Assembly (NCBI RefSeq): GCF_004345665.1
Contig: NZ_SLWR01000013.1
Coordinates: forward strand, 124,001-188,000
Reading direction: 5' to 3'
DNA from: Kribbella antiqua
GTDB lineage: Bacteria > Actinomycetota > Actinomycetes > Propionibacteriales > Kribbellaceae
Length of the DNA stretch: 64,000 nt
The first letter of the stretch is position 1. Each line of letters begins with the position of its first letter. Below, piece after piece: positions 24,950 to 33,147 of the stretch. Under the pieces are notes generated by a model that worked only from the letters and a program-made list of their open reading frames with translations, was not told the DNA's origin and made no database searches. The position numbers and the translations under genes are program-made.

Positions 24950-25992
24950 GCGGCGACCTCTGCCTTGCGGAGGGCTTCGGCGGCGGCATCGGCGACTGTG
25001 AGGGCGAACCGCACGTCGTCGACCAGGTCGCGCGTACTGGGAGGTGCCAGTTCGCCGCGGAGGATGGCGGCGAGTTCGCGCCATTCAGCCTCGTAGCCGT
25101 TGACGGTGGCCGGGCCGAACACCCGCGCCGAGTCCGAGGTGGTGAGCGTGCTGACCGCGGATCCGGCATGGACGTACGACGGTGTGAACTCCACGTGCAG
25201 AACCTGGTCGTCGCTGAACGCCTCGAGCACCCAGTCGGGCTGCCACGTCTGCGACACCATCGCGTGCAGCTCGATACTTTTGCCGCCGGCAACAAAAAGG
25301 ATCCGGTACCCGAACGGCGCGAGGAACTTCGCGTCGATCACCTGCAGATCATCGTACCGGGGGAGCAACCTCCGGATCAGCGGGAGGTCGTGGATCGCCA
25401 GCCCCATCACACCGCCATGGATCATCGCGGCCAGCACTTCCACATCGGACCAGTCAGGCGCGGGGAACGGCGACCGCGAAAGAACTTCCGTGGCGACGTC
25501 CTCGAACCGTGCGTTCGGCGGAAGCACGACCGACAACCGAATGGTGTGACTACTGGCCGGGAGATCGCCCCAGTGCGCGACTGCGGCCCGCCACCCCGGA
25601 TCGAACGTGTGCATCGCGCCCACCATGATCGGTACGCCGGTCTCCGCGGAGACCGCGGTGATCGCGTCGGCTTGGGCGGCTGACATCGCGAGCGGCTTCT
25701 CGCACAACACGGCCTTCTTGCCGGCGCGACAGGCGGCGATCAGCTGTTCGGCATGGAAGCTGTTCGGACTGCAGATCGCGACGACGTCGACCGCGGGATC
25801 GTCGAGCAGTGCCTCGGTCGACGTCGAGTGCGCCGCTCCGACCCGGCCCGCGACAGCCTCGGCTACGGCGGGATCGACGTCAGTGATGTGGCGTATCGCG
25901 AACGCGTCGCCGAGCCGCGCCAGCGTCGGCAGGTGGATGGACTGGGTCACCGGTCCTGCACCCAGGAACCCGATTCCGAAAGTGGACTGCAT
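24946..25992 (-). CDS. Gfo/Idh/MocA-family oxidoreductase
   Basis: The 348-residue protein has an N-terminal Rossmann motif GFLGAGPV (8-15), the family's catalytic EKP (98-100) and a C-terminal alpha/beta dimer domain with IHDLPLIRR. These enzymes oxidise a sugar hydroxyl, commonly C3, using NAD(P). ATG 25992 follows GAGGAG. It is the first gene of the seven-gene minus-strand operon and is divergent from a TetR regulator. With the DUF1080 and isomerase-like proteins it suggests a route in which an imported glycoside is oxidised to its 3-keto form and then cleaved. Confidence 0.88.
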   Translation of the reverse strand: MQSTFGIGFLGAGPVTQSIHLPTLARLGDAFAIRHITDVDPAVAEAVAGRVGAAHSTSTEALLDDPAVDVVAICSPNSFHAEQLIAACRAGKKAVLCEKPLAMSAAQADAITAVSAETGVPIMVGAMHTFDPGWRAAVAHWGDLPASSHTIRLSVVLPPNARFEDVATEVLSRSPFPAPDWSDVEVLAAMIHGGVMGLAIHDLPLIRRLLPRYDDLQVIDAKFLAPFGYRILFVAGGKSIELHAMVSQTWQPDWVLEAFSDDQVLHVEFTPSYVHAGSAVSTLTTSDSARVFGPATVNGYEAEWRELAAILRGELAPPSTRDLVDDVRFALTVADAAAEALRKAEVAA

Positions 25993-26012
25993 CCATGGCT
26001 CCTCACCAGAGT

Positions 26013-26065
26013 GAAACCTGATCAGTCGTTCAGATTTCGCAAACGTAAACGGCTGATAAGGTTTC
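26013..26065. promoter_or_regulatory. Inverted operator pair between TetR gene and sugar operon
   Basis: GAAACCTGATCAG (26013-26025) is mirrored by CTGATAAGGTTTC (26053-26065), 12 of 13 positions, with a 27-base spacer; CTGATCAG is itself palindromic. The pair covers most of the 107-base divergent spacer, where the TetR protein at 26100 would be expected to control both the sugar operon and itself. Confidence 0.65.
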
Positions 26066-26099
26066 GTCAATATCTCGTGCAGGAGTTCGGGGAGGACTT

Positions 26100-26732
26100 G
26101 TGGCCGACGAGGCGACAGCGCAGATCCGGGGCCCTTATCGCAAAGGTGTCGAGCGCCGGGAGCAGATCATCCGGAGCGCCTCGGACGTGTTCGGGGAGCT
26201 CGGGTACATCGGTGGGTCGCTGCGGACCATCGGCGACCGGGTCGGCGCTTCGCCGGCGACGCTGATCCAGTACTTCGGCAGCAAGGAGGGCCTGCTGGCG
26301 GCAGTCCTGGAGGACTGGACGAAGCAGCAGAGCCGGTCGTCGCTTGCCGATGACCCGCCGGGGCTCGCGTACTTCCGTGCTTTGATCACGGTGACCGAGT
26401 TCCACGTCGAACACCGCGGACTGCTCGAACTGTTCATCACGATGGCCGCCGAGGCGACCAATCCCGGCCATCCGGCCCGGCAGTTCATCCAGCGCCGCTA
26501 CGACACCGTCCTGGCGAAATGCATCGGAAAGCTGCGCGAAGCTGTCGACCGTGGCGAGGTCGCGCCAATCACCGATGAGCAGATCGCAGCCGAGGTTCGC
26601 ATCCTGATCGCCGTACTCGACGGCGTCGAGCTGCAATGGTTACTCGGCGCGGACATCGACCTCCCCGCCGTGGTCAGCAGGCACCTCGAGCAGTCAATCG
26701 CCAACTGGAAGACCGGCCGGACCCTTTCCTAG
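26100..26732 (+). CDS. TetR-family transcriptional regulator
   Basis: The 210-residue protein has an N-terminal TetR helix-turn-helix (residues 18-65: REQIIRSASDVFGELGY, then GASPATLIQYFGSKEGLL) and a helical ligand-binding half. The GTG start at 26100 follows GGGGAGG. Divergent placement and the inverted repeats in the shared spacer make it the likely repressor of the 3-keto-glycoside operon, relieved by a sugar or derivative. Its stop overlaps the convergent aldo/keto reductase by four bases. Confidence 0.88.
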   Translation: MADEATAQIRGPYRKGVERREQIIRSASDVFGELGYIGGSLRTIGDRVGASPATLIQYFGSKEGLLAAVLEDWTKQQSRSSLADDPPGLAYFRALITVTEFHVEHRGLLELFITMAAEATNPGHPARQFIQRRYDTVLAKCIGKLREAVDRGEVAPITDEQIAAEVRILIAVLDGVELQWLLGADIDLPAVVSRHLEQSIANWKTGRTLS

Positions 26733-27724
26733 AGGTTCGTCTGGGCTTCGAGGTCGTCGGGGTAACGGCCGCCCTGGATCTCGATCCGGGAGGACGCTTC
26801 GGTGAGCTGATTCAGCTCCTCGGTCGTCAGCGTGATGTCTGCGGCCGCGAGGTTTTCCTCCAGCCGGTGCAGCTTCGTCGTACCGGGGATGGGGACGATC
26901 CACGGCTTCCGGGCGAGCAGCCATGCGAGAGCGATCTGTGCGGGTGTCGCTCCCTTGGCGGTGGCGAAGGACTGGATCTGATCGACCATCGCGGCGTTGT
27001 GCTGCAAGGCGTCCGCACCGAAACGCGGGATGCGCGCGCGGAGATCGTTGTCCTGGTCGAAGGTGCTCGAGGCGCTGACGGTTCCGGTGAGGAAGCCCTT
27101 GCCGAGCGGGCTGAACGGGACGAAGCCGATGCCGAGTTCCTCGCAGGTGGCCAGGACCTCCTGCTCGGGCCGTCGCCACCACAGCGAATACTCGCTCTGG
27201 ACAGCTGTCACCGGCTGTACGGCGTGGGCGCGGCGGATCGTGCCCGCCGCTGCCTCGGACATCCCGTAGTGCTTGACCTTGCCGGCCTCGATCAGCTCTT
27301 TCACCGCCCCGGCGAACTCTTCGATCGGCGCCTCGGGGTTGACGCGATGCTGGTAGTACATGTCGATCGCGTCAACTCCGAGCCGTTGCAGCGAGCCCTC
27401 GACGACACGTGCGACTTCCTCCGGGCGGAGCATCCGGCCGGTGGGTTTCCGCTCCGCCGGGTCGATGTCCGCGGCGAACTTCGTCGCGATGACGACGTGG
27501 TCGAGGTACGGCGCGAGCGCCTCCCCGACGAGTTCCTCGTTGGCATGCGGCCCGTAGATCTCGGCAGTGTCGAAGAAGGTGACACCACGCTCAACGGCCG
27601 CGTGCAGCAGCGAGATCATCTCCTTCCGGTCCGGCCGGCCGCCGTATCCACCGGTCATCGTCATGCAGCCAAGCCCGATAGCCGAGACAACCAGGCCGCC
27701 CGTTCCGAGAGTGCGTTTCTGCAT
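26729..27724 (-). CDS. Aldo/keto reductase
   Basis: The 331-residue protein has the complete AKR catalytic tetrad Asp52 (FFDTAEIYG), Tyr57, Lys82 (IATKF) and His126 (YYQHRVNP), on the (beta/alpha)8 barrel that reduces aldehydes and ketones with NADPH. The ATG at 27724 follows GGAG; the much longer open frame upstream is antisense to the exporter and is not coding. It lies 17 bases downstream of the exporter gene and is probably the last gene of the ADH-exporter-AKR operon. Confidence 0.92.
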   Translation of the reverse strand: MQKRTLGTGGLVVSAIGLGCMTMTGGYGGRPDRKEMISLLHAAVERGVTFFDTAEIYGPHANEELVGEALAPYLDHVVIATKFAADIDPAERKPTGRMLRPEEVARVVEGSLQRLGVDAIDMYYQHRVNPEAPIEEFAGAVKELIEAGKVKHYGMSEAAAGTIRRAHAVQPVTAVQSEYSLWWRRPEQEVLATCEELGIGFVPFSPLGKGFLTGTVSASSTFDQDNDLRARIPRFGADALQHNAAMVDQIQSFATAKGATPAQIALAWLLARKPWIVPIPGTTKLHRLEENLAAADITLTTEELNQLTEASSRIEIQGGRYPDDLEAQTNL

Positions 27725-27741
27725 TGTGGTTCTCCAGATCC

Positions 27742-28977
27742 TTATGAGCCTGTTTTGGCTACCACGAGGAGGCCGGCGAGGGAGATGGCGGCGCCGGTGA
27801 TCATCAGGGTAGCCATGGGGATGGCGGTGTGTTCGCCGCCGAGGCCGGCGATGGGGGCGATGGTGCCGGCGGCGACCCATTGGACGAAGCCTTGGACGGC
27901 AGAGCCGGTGCCGGGGTGGTCGGGTACGGCGGCCGAGGCGAGGGCGCCGCCGTTGGGGATCATCAGGCCCTGGGCTGTCATCAGCACGAAGAAGCAGGCC
28001 ATGGCCAGGATCAGCGGGGTGTCGAACCACACGGCGCCGACCAGCATCGCGACGCCGGACGCGAGAGCGGCAAGCTGGCCGAGCAGGATGAGCTTGCGGG
28101 TGGAGACCCGTCCGGCGAGCCGGGCGGCGAGGAGTGCGGCGACGGTCATGCCGGCGGCGTTCGCGGCGAAGTCGATCGAATACGCGACGGGCGACAGCCC
28201 GTTCATCGACTGCAGCACGAAGGCCGACGTAGCGACGTACGCGAAGAGGGCGCCCATCGCGGCTCCGGCGACCACGACGTAGCCGACGTACTCGCGGTTG
28301 CCGAGCACGACTCGGCCCGCGGTGACGAAGTTGCGCAGACCACCGCCGTGACGACGCTCGGGTGGCAGTGATTCCGGTACGGCGATCAGCACGGCCAGCG
28401 TCATGGCGACGCCGAGAGCCGCGACGGCCCAGAACGAGACGCGCCAGTGGGACAGCTGCAGGATCGCGGCGCCGAGGAGTGGACCGACGATCGGGGCGAT
28501 TCCGCCGACGGCGGCGATGACGTTCAGCACGCGGACGAGCTGGCTGCCGCGGGCGAGGTCGACGATCACCGCCCGGCCGATCACCATCGCCCAGCCGCCG
28601 GCGAAGCCCTGCACGAAGCGGGCCGCGGTCATCACGCCGATGGTGGGCGTGAGCGCGCACACGATGGACGCGGCAGTCATCGCGAGGATCGCGGCGAGCA
28701 GCGGAACGCGCCGACCGCGTTGGTCCGAGACCGGTCCGCCGACCAGTTGGCCCAGCGCCATGCCGACGAAGAACGTCGTCAGGGTGAGCTGGACCTGCGT
28801 GGCGGTGGTGGTCAGGTCGGCGGCAACCCGCGGGAAGGCCGGCACGTACATATCGGTCGCCAGCGGCGCGATCGCGGTCAGGAAGATCACGGTCGCGACC
28901 AGCCCGGCGGTGAGCCGGGCCTGGCGGCGCGAGCGGGTTGCCGGTGGGACGTCCACCTGGGTGGCGAGGTTGGTCAC
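27742..28977 (-). CDS. Bcr/CflA-type MFS drug exporter
   Basis: The 411-residue protein has twelve membrane segments and the MFS signature between segments 2 and 3 (GPVSDQRGRRVPLL). Segment 1 carries LATDMYVPAFP, characteristic of the Bcr/CflA (DHA1) multidrug efflux group. The start is a GTG at 28977 that overlaps the stop of the alcohol dehydrogenase gene (GTGA). Coupled to an alcohol dehydrogenase, it may expel a toxic small molecule or its product. Confidence 0.88.
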   Translation of the reverse strand: MTNLATQVDVPPATRSRRQARLTAGLVATVIFLTAIAPLATDMYVPAFPRVAADLTTTATQVQLTLTTFFVGMALGQLVGGPVSDQRGRRVPLLAAILAMTAASIVCALTPTIGVMTAARFVQGFAGGWAMVIGRAVIVDLARGSQLVRVLNVIAAVGGIAPIVGPLLGAAILQLSHWRVSFWAVAALGVAMTLAVLIAVPESLPPERRHGGGLRNFVTAGRVVLGNREYVGYVVVAGAAMGALFAYVATSAFVLQSMNGLSPVAYSIDFAANAAGMTVAALLAARLAGRVSTRKLILLGQLAALASGVAMLVGAVWFDTPLILAMACFFVLMTAQGLMIPNGGALASAAVPDHPGTGSAVQGFVQWVAAGTIAPIAGLGGEHTAIPMATLMITGAAISLAGLLVVAKTGS

Positions 28978-29999
28978 GGCCGGAGCAGGACCTTGATCGC
29001 TTGACGGGTGTCCATCGCCTGGTAGCCGGCGGCGGCTTCGTCGAGGGGGAGCTCGAGGTCGAAGACGCGGCCGGGGCGGATGGTTCGGGTCCAGATTCGG
29101 TCCATGAGGTCGGGTAGGAAGCGTCGTACGGGGGCGGGGCCGCCGTGGAGGTGGACGTGGGAGAAGAACAGTTCGTCGCCGTTCAGGGCCACGTCGTGGG
29201 TGACACCGACGTACCCGACATGACCGCCGGGGCGGGTGGAGCGGATGGCCTGCATCATCGATTCCTGGGTGCCGACGGCCTCGATCACCGAGTGCGCGCC
29301 CAGGCCGTTGGTGAGTTCCTTGATCCGTTCGACGCCGGCGTCGCCGCGTTCGGTGACGATGTCGGTGGCGCCGAACTCGAGGGCCAGCTGCTGGCGGGAT
29401 TCGTGCCGGCTCATGGCGATGATGCGCTCAGCGCCGAGTTGCTGGGCGGCCATTACGCCGAGGAGTCCGACGGCGCCGTCGCCGACGACCGCGACCGTCT
29501 TGCCGGGACCGACCTCGGCGGCGACGGCGGCGAACCAGCCGGTGCCGAGGACGTCGGAGGCGGCCAGGAAGTCCGGCACCAGGTCGTCGTCGGGGACCTC
29601 GGGGGTGGCGACCAGGGTGCCGTCGGCCAGCGGCACCCGCATCCGCTGCGACTGCGCGGCGCCGGAGGTGCCGAGGATCTCGCGGTGGACGCAGGAGGTC
29701 TGGTAGCCGGCCTGGCAGATCTCGCAGGTGTTGTCGGAGGCGAAGAAGGAGCCGACGACGAACTGGCCGGGCTTGATCGACGTGACCTCGGAGCCGACCT
29801 CTTCGACGATTCCGGCGTACTCGTGACCCATCGGCATCGGCTCCTCGACCTTGTCGGCGCCGCGGTACGGCCACAGGTCGGAGCCGCAGATGCAGGTCGC
29901 CGACAGCCGGATGACCGCGTCGGTGGGCTTCAGGATGGCCGGCTCGGGCCGGTCCTCGACCCGGACATCGCCGGGCGCGTGCATGACGACACCACGCAT
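28974..29999 (-). CDS. Zinc-dependent alcohol dehydrogenase (MDR family)
   Basis: The 341-residue protein has the catalytic-zinc segment CICGSD (Cys38) with GHE (58-60), a structural-zinc lobe containing Cys92, Cys95 and Cys103, and the coenzyme motif GDGAVG. The structural lobe shows three rather than four cysteines, so an aspartate or another residue may fill the site. ATG 29999 follows GAGGAG. It is the first gene of an operon with an exporter and an aldo/keto reductase, and is divergent from an XRE regulator. Confidence 0.88.
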   Translation of the reverse strand: MRGVVMHAPGDVRVEDRPEPAILKPTDAVIRLSATCICGSDLWPYRGADKVEEPMPMGHEYAGIVEEVGSEVTSIKPGQFVVGSFFASDNTCEICQAGYQTSCVHREILGTSGAAQSQRMRVPLADGTLVATPEVPDDDLVPDFLAASDVLGTGWFAAVAAEVGPGKTVAVVGDGAVGLLGVMAAQQLGAERIIAMSRHESRQQLALEFGATDIVTERGDAGVERIKELTNGLGAHSVIEAVGTQESMMQAIRSTRPGGHVGYVGVTHDVALNGDELFFSHVHLHGGPAPVRRFLPDLMDRIWTRTIRPGRVFDLELPLDEAAAGYQAMDTRQAIKVLLRP

Positions 30000-30064
30000 C
30001 GGTGGAACATCTCCTCGTATCGCTGGGTGATTGCCTGTCCAGTCAACGCCGCGCGGGATGGCTG

Positions 30065-30091
30065 AGGGAGTCTCTGTCGTGACGTGTACTG
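30065..30091. promoter_or_regulatory. Promoter-region box shared with the SDR gene (copy 1)
   Basis: AGGGAGTCTCTG followed after seven bases by GGTGTACTG-like sequence (30065-30091) matches 36089-36115 at 22 of 27 positions with no gap. It ends 44 bases before the XRE regulator's ATG. The same spacing (47 bases) occurs in front of the SDR gene. A CTGTC/GACAG pair flanks the box here (30074-30078, 30091-30095). Confidence 0.65.
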
Positions 30092-30135
30092 ACAGTGCAT
30101 CCCAACCGGGCGAGGGACGTCGTACCGTCGTTGCT

Positions 30136-31002
30136 ATGGACAACCGCGCCGAGGTCCGCGAGTTCCTGATCTCGCGGCGAGCGAAGGTCACCCCGCAGGA
30201 GGCGGGGCTGCCGGTCGTCGGCGCTCGCCGGGTGCCGGGGCTGCGCAGGGGTGAGGTCGCTGCGCTGGCAGGTGTCAGTGTCGAGTACTACTCCAAGCTG
30301 GAACGTGGAGCGCTCGGTGGCGTTTCCGCCTCCGTGCTGGACGCGATCGCCCGCGCGTTGCAGCTCGACGACGCCGAACGGACCCACCTGTTCCATCTGG
30401 CCCATGCAGCCGACGGCACGAGTGCGGGGATGCGTCCGCGCCGCCGGGCCGGCAAGCGCTGGACGCCGCGGCCGAGCCTGCAATGGGTGCTCGAGAAGTT
30501 CACCGCCCCGGCGATCGTCCGCAACGGGCGCATGGATCTATTGGCCTGCAACCATCTCGGCCGGGCCATGCACTCCTCCCTCTACGACATCTCCGCGCAG
30601 CCGAACTTCGCCCGCTTCACCTTCCTCGACCTGGAAGCGGCCCGCGACTTCTACCCGGACTGGGACGGTGCGGCCGACATCTGCGTCGCGATCCTGCGCA
30701 CCGAGGCCGGCCGTGACCCGCATGACAAGGAACTGCACGACCTGGTCGGCGAACTGTCCACGCGCAGCGACGAGTTCCGCCGCCGCTGGAGCAGCCACAA
30801 CGTCCGTACTCACGGCGCCGGCACCAAGCGCTTCCACCACCGCGAAGTGGGTGACCTCGAACTCGCCTACGAAAGCATGTACATGATCTCCGACCCCGGT
30901 CTCACCCTCACCTTGTACGCCGCCGAGCCGAGCTCACCGACCGCCCACGCCCTCGATCTCCTCGCCTCCTGGACAACCGCAGCCACCCAACCAGAGACAT
31001 AG
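30136..31002 (+). CDS. XRE-family regulator with MmyB-like ligand domain
   Basis: The 288-residue protein has an N-terminal helix-turn-helix (PGLRRGEVAALAGVSVEYYS, then KLERG, about residues 35-60) and a C-terminal MmyB-type ligand-binding domain (ACNHLGRAMHSSL, ARFTFLDLEAARDFYPDWD, FHHREVGDLELAYESM, LTLTLYAAEP). Regulators of this build usually control an adjacent divergent oxidoreductase. The ATG at 30136 is preceded by a box also found before the SDR gene at 36163, so it may control both itself, the ADH operon and that distant gene. Confidence 0.88.
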   Translation: MDNRAEVREFLISRRAKVTPQEAGLPVVGARRVPGLRRGEVAALAGVSVEYYSKLERGALGGVSASVLDAIARALQLDDAERTHLFHLAHAADGTSAGMRPRRRAGKRWTPRPSLQWVLEKFTAPAIVRNGRMDLLACNHLGRAMHSSLYDISAQPNFARFTFLDLEAARDFYPDWDGAADICVAILRTEAGRDPHDKELHDLVGELSTRSDEFRRRWSSHNVRTHGAGTKRFHHREVGDLELAYESMYMISDPGLTLTLYAAEPSSPTAHALDLLASWTTAATQPET

Positions 31003-31007
31003 CCGGG

Positions 31008-32048
31008 TCAGGACGGTGGGGGAGCAGTCGTCCGGCGGGTGACCAGGGTGGGAGAGAGCCTGACCTGGGCCGATGGCCGCTCCCGGTCGCGGATCCGATC
31101 GAGCAGCAGGCGGGCTGTTTCGGCGCCGATGTGGTGGCCGGCCTGGTCGACGCTGGTGAGTGAGACCGGCCCGAGCGCGGCGACCGTGGTGTTGTCGTAG
31201 CCGGCGACGGAGAGGTCGCCTGGGACCGAGACCCCGGCCTCGGCGACGGCTTCGAGCACGCCCAAGGCGACGACGTCGGCGCCGGCGAAGATGGCGGTGG
31301 GGCGTTGCGACCGCGCGAGCAGTTGCTGTGCGCCGGCGTACCCACCTTCTTGGGTGTAGGTGGTGGAGACGATGTCGATCTCGTCGCCGAGCCCGTGGGC
31401 CTGCATCGCCCGCTTGTAGCCTTCGGCTCGGATCGCGTTGGGCATCTCCGCAAGGCGATCGGGGTCGGTCTCGGCGTGCTCGATGTGGGCGATCCGGCGG
31501 TGGCCAAGGCTGACGAGATGGCCCACGACGAGTGCGGCGCCGGTGAGGTCGTCGTCGGACACCGTGTCGTAGGCATCCGAATGCCCGTGCCGGCCGACGA
31601 CCACGGTGGGCACGGATCTGGCGATGTGTTCCAGCCGGGAGCGGGACGAGATCGGCGCGACCAGGACCATGGCGTCCATGCCGCGGTCGATCATCGCCTC
31701 GGTGACACGTGCCTCCGCCTGCGCGTCGTTGCAGCCGCCAGGTCCCAGCAGGACTTGGTACGGCGTATCCCGCAGCGCCTCGGTGAGTCCGTCCAGGATC
31801 TCGGGGAAGAACGGGTTGCGGATGTCGGGGAGCATCACGCCGATGGTGTAGGTCTGCCCGCGCATGCCTCTCGCCGAGGCATTGGGCCGGTAGCCCAGCT
31901 CTTCGATCGCCTGCTGCACCTTGGCCCGCATCGCCGGACTGGCGCCGTACGCGTTGCGCAGGACCTTGGAGACGGCAGTGGTGGACACCTGTGCGTGCTG
32001 AGCGACGTCGACGATGGTGACCCGCCGTGGCGGCGTGGGCTTCTCCAC
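31008..32048 (-). CDS. LacI-family transcriptional regulator
   Basis: The 346-residue protein has an N-terminal LacI helix-turn-helix (VTIVDVAQHAQVSTTAVSKV, residues 10-29, with the hinge helix RPNASARGM) and a periplasmic-binding-like core (IGVMLPDIRNPFFPEIL, SVAGYDNT). It starts with GTG 32048 after GGGAGGGG. It is divergent from a sugar ABC operon, and three AACGTT-centred boxes in the spacer are typical LacI operators, so it is almost certainly that operon's repressor. Confidence 0.92.
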   Translation of the reverse strand: MEKPTPPRRVTIVDVAQHAQVSTTAVSKVLRNAYGASPAMRAKVQQAIEELGYRPNASARGMRGQTYTIGVMLPDIRNPFFPEILDGLTEALRDTPYQVLLGPGGCNDAQAEARVTEAMIDRGMDAMVLVAPISSRSRLEHIARSVPTVVVGRHGHSDAYDTVSDDDLTGAALVVGHLVSLGHRRIAHIEHAETDPDRLAEMPNAIRAEGYKRAMQAHGLGDEIDIVSTTYTQEGGYAGAQQLLARSQRPTAIFAGADVVALGVLEAVAEAGVSVPGDLSVAGYDNTTVAALGPVSLTSVDQAGHHIGAETARLLLDRIRDRERPSAQVRLSPTLVTRRTTAPPPS

Positions 32049-32077
32049 GTGACCCCTCCCGCTCGTACATCACATCT

Positions 32078-32091
32078 GAGAAACGTTATCC
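32078..32091. promoter_or_regulatory. LacI-type operator 1
   Basis: GAGAAACGTTATCC contains the AACGTT core of GalR/LacI operators and lies 30 bases upstream of the LacI gene start, suggesting autoregulation. Confidence 0.6.
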
Positions 32092-32155
32092 AGAGCTTAC
32101 ACGGCTGAAATATTGACCTCTCAGAAGTCCACCCCTAGAGTCTGGACAACTTTTT

Positions 32156-32169
32156 GGGCAACGTTACCC
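32156..32169. promoter_or_regulatory. LacI-type operator 2
   Basis: GGGCAACGTTACCC is a nearly perfect palindrome centred on CG, 40 bases upstream of the first permease start. Confidence 0.65.
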
Positions 32170-32176
32170 ACAATCG

Positions 32177-32190
32177 ATGAAACGTTTCAT
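32177..32190. promoter_or_regulatory. LacI-type operator 3 (perfect palindrome)
   Basis: ATGAAACGTTTCAT is a perfect 14-base palindrome with the central CG of LacI operators, 19 bases before the permease GTG. Binding here would block transcription of the sugar operon. Confidence 0.8.
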
Positions 32191-32208
32191 GGGAGTTGGG
32201 GTTCGGCT

Positions 32209-33147
32209 GTGACCACTGCCTCGAGTGACAGGCTTTCGAAGACCACAGCGGGTGTGCACGTCGGCTTCCGGCGTCGGCTCGACAACACACCGCCCTGGTG
32301 GTTCGCCTTGCCTGCGATGGTGTTGTTCGCCTTCGTCGTACTGGTTCCGAGTGCTCGAGGTGTGTACTACGCGTTCACCGACTGGGACGGGCTCGACCCG
32401 AACTACTCGCTGATCGGCCTGGACAACTTCACGGTGGTGTTCCACGACCCTGACGCCGTACAAGCGATCTGGCACACGCTGCTGATCGCGGCGGCGATCA
32501 CGATCATCCAGAACGGAATCGGCCTGCTGCTGGCCCTCGGGGTCAACAGCGCGATCAAGTCCCGCAACATGCTGAGGGTCTTCCTCTTCGCACCTGCCGT
32601 GGTCACTCCGATCGTGACGGCGTACCTGTGGCGCAACCTGCTCGGGCCGGACGGTGCGGTCAACAGTCTGCTGGGCGCCGTCGGCCTGACGAGGTGGCAG
32701 CAGGACTGGCTGGGCAATCCGGATCTCGCGCTGTGGTCGATCGTGGGCGTGATCGTGTGGCAGTTCGCCGGGTACTCGATGGTGATCTTCCTGGCCGGCC
32801 TGCAGTCCGTGCCCCGGGAGGTCTACGAGGCCGCGGATATCGACGGTGCCGGGCCGGTACGGCGGTTCTGGTCGGTCGTCCGGCCCCTGCTCGCGCCGGC
32901 GTTCACCATCAACCTGATGCTGTCGATCATCGGCGGCATCAAGCTGTTCGACCAGGTGTACGCGCTCACCGGTGGCGGACCAGGGCATGCCACCGACACG
33001 TTGTCGACCTTGATCTACAAGGACGCGTTCACGCTCGGCGAGTTCGGGTACAGCGTCGCACTCGCGGTCGTGCTCACGATCATCGTGGCCATCGCTTCCA
33101 CCGGACAGTACGTCGTCCTGGCGCGGAACGAGAGGGCTGCCTCATGA
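32209..33147 (+). CDS. Carbohydrate ABC transporter permease, MalF type (second system)
   Basis: The 312-residue protein has six membrane segments and the EAA loop at 207-209 (YEAADIDGAGPVRRFW). It has the N-terminal FALPAMVLFAFVVLVPSARGVYYAFTDWDG-type opening characteristic of sugar permeases. GTG 32209 was preferred over an upstream ATG, because the upstream frame reads through the LacI operators. It is the first gene of the LacI-controlled operon. Confidence 0.92.
   Translation: MTTASSDRLSKTTAGVHVGFRRRLDNTPPWWFALPAMVLFAFVVLVPSARGVYYAFTDWDGLDPNYSLIGLDNFTVVFHDPDAVQAIWHTLLIAAAITIIQNGIGLLLALGVNSAIKSRNMLRVFLFAPAVVTPIVTAYLWRNLLGPDGAVNSLLGAVGLTRWQQDWLGNPDLALWSIVGVIVWQFAGYSMVIFLAGLQSVPREVYEAADIDGAGPVRRFWSVVRPLLAPAFTINLMLSIIGGIKLFDQVYALTGGGPGHATDTLSTLIYKDAFTLGEFGYSVALAVVLTIIVAIASTGQYVVLARNERAAS

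Noticed and set aside
26729..28660. 643-codon reading of the aldo/keto reductase with a long N-terminal extension
   Set aside because: The extension is the exporter gene read in the wrong frame; the AKR starts at ATG 27724 with its own ribosome site.
29145..30065. 306-codon plus-strand frame opposite the alcohol dehydrogenase
   Set aside because: Gly/Asp/Val-rich shadow; the true gene has zinc and coenzyme motifs and a GAGGAG site.
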